A stretch of 26,339 nt of DNA from Campylobacteraceae bacterium (GTDB taxonomy: Bacteria > Campylobacterota > Campylobacteria > Campylobacterales > Campylobacteraceae), in the NCBI GenBank assembly GCA_031276365.1, contig JAISNG010000103.1, forward strand, positions 1 to 26,339, given 5' to 3'. Every line of letters begins with the position of its first letter. Position 1 is the first letter of the stretch. The notes under the pieces were generated by a model, which did no database searches, was not told the DNA's origin, and worked only from the letters and a program-made list of their open reading frames with translations. The position numbers and the translations under genes are program-made. Shown here piece by piece: positions 22,513 to 26,339 of the stretch.

Positions 22513-24825
22513 ATGAGCAATTACGCAGCAGAGAATATTAAAGTTTTAAAAGGGCTTGAAGCAGTTAGAAAACGCCCTGGAATGTATATAGGAGATACTA
22601 ATGTAAACGGTCTTCACCATTTGATTTACGAAGTTGTTGATAACTCCATAGATGAAGCTATGGCAGGTTACTGTGATACGATATATGTTGAACTGACAAA
22701 TGAGGGTTCGGCTATAATCACAGATAACGGACGCGGTATCCCTGTAGATATGCACCCTACGGAAAATATGTCTGCTGCTACTGTAGTTTTGACGGTTTTA
22801 CATGCGGGCGGAAAATTTGACAAAGATACTTATAAAGTAAGCGGCGGACTTCATGGAGTTGGTGTATCTGTCGTAAATGCGCTCTCTTCAAAGCTTGTGG
22901 TTCACATCAAAAGAGACGGCAGCGAATACAGACAAGAGTTTAAAAAAGGCATTCCGCAGTATGATTTGGAAGCGATAGGAACTTCAAAAAAAACAGGAAC
23001 AACGGTAGAATTTTGGCCTGATGCAGAGATATTTGAAGTAACTGAGTTTGATTTTGATACATTAGCTAAGAGATTTAAGGAGATAGCATATCTAAATCCT
23101 AAAATCGTTATAAATTTTAAAGACAACAGAAACGGCAGAAGTGAAAGCTATCATTTTGAAGGCGGTATAGAGCAGTTTGTGCTTGACTTAAATCACAAAG
23201 AGATTGTTGCAAAACCTTTTCATTTTCAAAGTGACGTGGAGGATTTGGATATAGATATAGCTTTTGCCTATAATAGTTCATACAGCGAAATATTTTACTC
23301 ATTTGTCAATAACATAAAAACACCCGAAGGCGGTACACATGAGAGCGGATTTAGAGCTGGGCTTACAAGAGCCATAGTAAATTATATAAATTTAAATGCA
23401 AATGCGCGTGAAAAAGATGTAAAGATAACAGGTGAAGATGTTCAAGAAGGACTTATAGCCATTGTAAGTGTAAAAGTACCTGAACCTCAATTTGAAGGTC
23501 AGACAAAAAGCAAACTTGGAAATTCATACGTAAAACCGCTGGTGCAAAGATACACTTATGAACAGCTTGTAAAGTATTTTGAAGAAAATCCTATAGAAGC
23601 AAGGGCCATCATGAACAAAGCCTTAGCTGCGGCGAGAGGCAGAGAGGCAGCGAAAAAAGCAAGAGATTTGACAAGAAGAAAAGATGCGATGAGTGTCGGA
23701 ACGCTGCCTGGAAAACTCGCCGACTGCCAAAGCAAAGATGCTGAAATATGCGAATTGTATCTGGTGGAGGGAGATAGTGCTGGAGGTTCGGCAAAACAAG
23801 GTAGAGACAGAGTTTTTCAAGCTATTTTACCGCTTCGCGGAAAGATTTTAAATGTTGAAAAAAGCAGGCTTGACAGGATTTTACAGACCGAAGAGATAAA
23901 AAATATGATAACAGCTTTTGGCTGCGGAATTGCCGAAGAGTTTGACGAAAATAAGATGAGATACCACAAAATTATCATTATGACGGATGCCGACGTGGAC
24001 GGAAGCCATATCCAAACACTTCTTTTGACATTCTTTTTTAGATTTTTAAAACCAGTCATTGAAAACGGTTATATCTATTTAGCCCAACCGCCGCTTTACA
24101 GATATAAAAAAGGCAAAAAAGAGATTTATCTCAAAGACGACAAAGCTATGAATGAGTTTTTGATAACCAACGGCATAGAAAATATGGAGTTTCAAGGTAT
24201 AGGCACGAACGATATAGTAAACTATTTTAAGATAGTTTCAGCATACAGAGGCGTATTAAAAGAGCTTGAAAAGAGATTTTCCGTGATTTTGGTTGTAAGA
24301 AAGCTTATAGAAAATCCAGACCTTATCTCAAAGCCGTTTGATGAGCTTTACAAAGATGTAGAGGCTTTTGTAAAAGAGCATGGATTTAACATACTAAATC
24401 ATATCGTTACAAATGATAAAATCCACCTCTACATTCAGACAAAAGAGGGACTTGAAGAGCTCGTGATAGACGACGAACTCTTTACAAACAACCTCTACCA
24501 AGAAGCGCTTTACATTTACGACAAAATAAAATCAAGAGATATTTCCGCATTTGAGGGAAAAGACCCAATCGATGTTCTTGAAGATATAGAAAAAAATGCG
24601 AAAAAAGGCGCTTACATACAGCGTTACAAAGGTTTGGGCGAGATGAATCCCGAACAGCTTTGGGAAACTACAATGAATCCCGAAAACCGCCGATTGCTTC
24701 AAGTCAAGATAGAAGACGCGCAGTCTGCAAGCGACACTTTTGCACTATTCATGGGTGATGAGGTTGAACCAAGACGCAAATATATACAAGACCATGCGAA
24801 AGATGTGAAATATCTGGATGTTTAA
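22513..24825 (+). CDS. gyrB: DNA gyrase subunit B
   Basis: This 770-residue ATPase subunit of gyrase introduces negative supercoils with GyrA. The ATP site shows EVVDNSIDEAMAG (40-52), DNGRGIP (71-77) and GGLHGVGVSVVNAL (111-124). The TOPRIM domain has EGDSAGG (419-425), PLRGKILNVEK (440-450) and TDADVDGSHI (491-500), and the C-terminal QRYKGLGEMNPEQLWET is intact. Its TAA stop shares one base with the ATG of the next gene, indicating coupled translation. Confidence 0.98.
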   Translation: MSNYAAENIKVLKGLEAVRKRPGMYIGDTNVNGLHHLIYEVVDNSIDEAMAGYCDTIYVELTNEGSAIITDNGRGIPVDMHPTENMSAATVVLTVLHAGGKFDKDTYKVSGGLHGVGVSVVNALSSKLVVHIKRDGSEYRQEFKKGIPQYDLEAIGTSKKTGTTVEFWPDAEIFEVTEFDFDTLAKRFKEIAYLNPKIVINFKDNRNGRSESYHFEGGIEQFVLDLNHKEIVAKPFHFQSDVEDLDIDIAFAYNSSYSEIFYSFVNNIKTPEGGTHESGFRAGLTRAIVNYINLNANAREKDVKITGEDVQEGLIAIVSVKVPEPQFEGQTKSKLGNSYVKPLVQRYTYEQLVKYFEENPIEARAIMNKALAAARGREAAKKARDLTRRKDAMSVGTLPGKLADCQSKDAEICELYLVEGDSAGGSAKQGRDRVFQAILPLRGKILNVEKSRLDRILQTEEIKNMITAFGCGIAEEFDENKMRYHKIIIMTDADVDGSHIQTLLLTFFFRFLKPVIENGYIYLAQPPLYRYKKGKKEIYLKDDKAMNEFLITNGIENMEFQGIGTNDIVNYFKIVSAYRGVLKELEKRFSVILVVRKLIENPDLISKPFDELYKDVEAFVKEHGFNILNHIVTNDKIHLYIQTKEGLEELVIDDELFTNNLYQEALYIYDKIKSRDISAFEGKDPIDVLEDIEKNAKKGAYIQRYKGLGEMNPEQLWETTMNPENRRLLQVKIEDAQSASDTFALFMGDEVEPRRKYIQDHAKDVKYLDV

Positions 24826-26243
24826 TGCTCTATTCGGAATTTAAAGAGAGGCAAAATAGATTTGTTACAGCGCTGAAAATCGGTCTGCCGTTTTTGGCGT
24901 TGATAATTGTGTACATGGGCGTTTTCGCGATATTTGAGATACAATCAAACAATTTTGTTTTACTGCTTTTGTTTATTTTCACCTATGTTTATTACATTTT
25001 TTACATGATATATAAGGGCTTTCGAGAGTCTTTGATAGATTATACTCAGGCTTTCAATGCCCACACTATCATAGAAGAGATACAAAAAGTCATCAATAAA
25101 AAGAATAAAGAGGGTTTTATTGCAATGTTAAGCGTACTGAATATCTCTTCCATAGGAGAGCAGTACGGCGTTAATGTTCAAAATCAGATACTAAAAAACC
25201 TTGTTGAAAAATTAAACGCCTATCTTTCGTCTTTCGGACTTAAGAAAATCCCTGTCGGACATTATCAAAACGGCGATTTTTTGCTTATTTTTAACGATAT
25301 CAACAGTAAAAAACACTTAGACCATCTGCTCACAGGTTTTTGTAAAGAGATAAAGGCAAAAGGCATTTTCAAAATAGAGATAAAGCTTAAATCAGTTACG
25401 ATAGAAAAAAGTTATGACAATAATGTCAGAAATATCATCTCAAAACTTATCAACAGCCTTCATAATATAGAGAGCGATTTGCAGGATATTTTAAAACCAG
25501 ACGAATTTGACCATCTTGTTAAAAATGCCATACATTCGCGTAATTTTATCTTTAACTACCAATCCTTATACGCGTTTGAAAATACAGAAAAGCGCACAAA
25601 TATTTTCAACGTAAACACAAAGCTTTTGATAGACCATTACGGCGTATTGACCCGCTCGCAGATAGTATATTCCGTGAAAAAAAACGGTTATGAGATAAAG
25701 TTTGACCAGTTTATTTTGGAGATGCTTTTTGGCGAAATAAAATTGATACTTTCAAGATATCCTGATTTTCGTTTTATCGTCAAAATCTCTGCCGTCTCTT
25801 TTAGAAACAGAGGTTTTTTGGTGTTTGTCAAAGAGCTTTTGAAAAATACGGACATTAAGGCAGGCAGCATCTATTTTGCATTTGAAGAGAAAAAAACATA
25901 TGATGAATTTGAAAGATTTAAAGAGATTATAAATGACTATAAAGGGTTGGGATTCGGAGTTGTTTTGGAGCGTTTTGGAGCGAGCAATTCAGGTCTTGAA
26001 TACTTAAAACATGGATTACAGTTTGATATCATAAGTTTTGATTTGGAGTTTATAAAAAATATTTATATCAAAAACTACAAATTGACACTTAAAACTTTCT
26101 CCTCTTTGGCTAAAAAACTCAACATCAAAACACTTGTAAAATTCATAGACAAAGAGAGTATTTTAGATGCCTTAAAAGAGGTAGAGCCTGATTTTGTGCA
26201 GGGATTTTTATTTGACAAGCCACACGAATTTAAAGATTTTTAA
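24825..26243 (+). CDS. Membrane protein with degenerate GGDEF and EAL domains
   Basis: This 472-residue protein has two N-terminal helices (about 17-37 and 43-63) and then a cytoplasmic part. Residues about 75-200 align in pattern with GGDEF domains, but the signature position reads HYQNGDF (146-152). Residues about 230-465 look like an EAL domain in layout: NFIFNYQSL for the EAL-strand region, VKISAVSF, FAFEEK, LERFGASNSGLEYL and SFDLEFI. The catalytic acidic residues (E of EAL, the DD of DDFG, the K of KID) are lost. It should be neither a cyclase nor a phosphodiesterase for cyclic di-GMP, but could be a sensor or scaffold. It overlaps gyrB by one base and is followed by queF. Domain identity is from pattern only. 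Confidence 0.75.
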   Translation: MLYSEFKERQNRFVTALKIGLPFLALIIVYMGVFAIFEIQSNNFVLLLLFIFTYVYYIFYMIYKGFRESLIDYTQAFNAHTIIEEIQKVINKKNKEGFIAMLSVLNISSIGEQYGVNVQNQILKNLVEKLNAYLSSFGLKKIPVGHYQNGDFLLIFNDINSKKHLDHLLTGFCKEIKAKGIFKIEIKLKSVTIEKSYDNNVRNIISKLINSLHNIESDLQDILKPDEFDHLVKNAIHSRNFIFNYQSLYAFENTEKRTNIFNVNTKLLIDHYGVLTRSQIVYSVKKNGYEIKFDQFILEMLFGEIKLILSRYPDFRFIVKISAVSFRNRGFLVFVKELLKNTDIKAGSIYFAFEEKKTYDEFERFKEIINDYKGLGFGVVLERFGASNSGLEYLKHGLQFDIISFDLEFIKNIYIKNYKLTLKTFSSLAKKLNIKTLVKFIDKESILDALKEVEPDFVQGFLFDKPHEFKDF

Positions 26244-26253
26244 GGAAAAATAG

Positions 26254-26339
26254 ATGAAATACGGTGAAAAGATTATAAAAGAGTTTGATATTGAAAAAGA
26301 CTTGGAGATTTGGGAAAACAGTCATAAAAAAAACTATAT
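26254..26339 (+). CDS. queF: NADPH-dependent 7-cyano-7-deazaguanine reductase, N-terminal fragment
   Basis: The frame begins MKYGEKIIKEFDIEKDLEIW and continues ENSHKKNY to the edge, 28 residues in all. This matches the start of Campylobacterota QueF proteins, which reduce preQ0 to preQ1 in queuosine synthesis. TAAGGAAAAA lies before the ATG, 10 bases after the preceding stop. The catalytic cysteine and aspartate lie beyond the window, so the call rests on the N-terminus and on the neighbourhood. Confidence 0.7.
   Translation, partial: MKYGEKIIKEFDIEKDLEIWENSHKKNY

Overview
The window looks like the region around the replication origin of a member of the Campylobacterota (former Epsilonproteobacteria). 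The evidence is the gene order ruvC / dnaA-dnaN-gyrB, RNase J with a long basic N-terminal extension encoded next to rsmA (ksgA) and a KdsD-like sugar-phosphate isomerase, a lineage-style NrdA, and T-rich promoters with a clear -10 box only. A periplasmic rhodanese with a YeeE/YedE permease suggests sulfur metabolism. The genus cannot be fixed from the sequence alone.

Left part (1-10972) is a dense housekeeping region. A minus-strand operon rsmA-rnj-kdsD lies opposite a plus-strand, overlapping operon hisF - nucleosidase-family gene - rlmN - 33-residue membrane peptide. These are followed by a membrane-anchored hypothetical protein, a minus-strand RluA-family pseudouridine synthase, and the coupled pair purB-nrdA. 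Two perfect 16-bp parS (ParB-binding) sites lie inside coding sequence at 4088-4103 and 6457-6472, about 15-17 kb from dnaA.

Middle part (10973-16930) is the accessory region. It holds a DUF6602-like gene, a class II Fic gene, typA (bipA) and a small lipoprotein gene, separated by repeat-rich spacers. Upstream of typA are four DnaA-box-like sequences (three identical TTTTTCACA plus one ATTTTCACA) within 100 bp, in a block that shares a 16-base string with the dnaA-dnaN spacer. The lipoprotein gene has a (CT)10 tract upstream of its signal peptide that puts it out of frame with the only upstream start that has a ribosome binding site. This resembles phase-variable surface genes of Helicobacter. 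About 940 bp (15989-16930) has no gene and is a stack of unrelated short repeats.

Right part (16931-26339) begins with a two-gene sulfur cassette (exported rhodanese, YeeE/YedE permease) flanked on both sides by the same REP-like repeat. Then come divergent ruvC and dnaA, a probable oriC in the dnaA-dnaN spacer, dnaN, gyrB, a gene for a two-helix membrane protein with degenerate GGDEF and EAL domains that overlaps gyrB by one base, and the start of queF. Replication (dnaA, dnaN, gyrB, the oriC-like boxes, parS), nucleotide supply (purB, nrdA) and RNA/ribosome maturation (rsmA, rlmN, RluA family, rnj, typA) are thus clustered around the origin. No tRNA, rRNA, CRISPR array or transposase gene was recognised.
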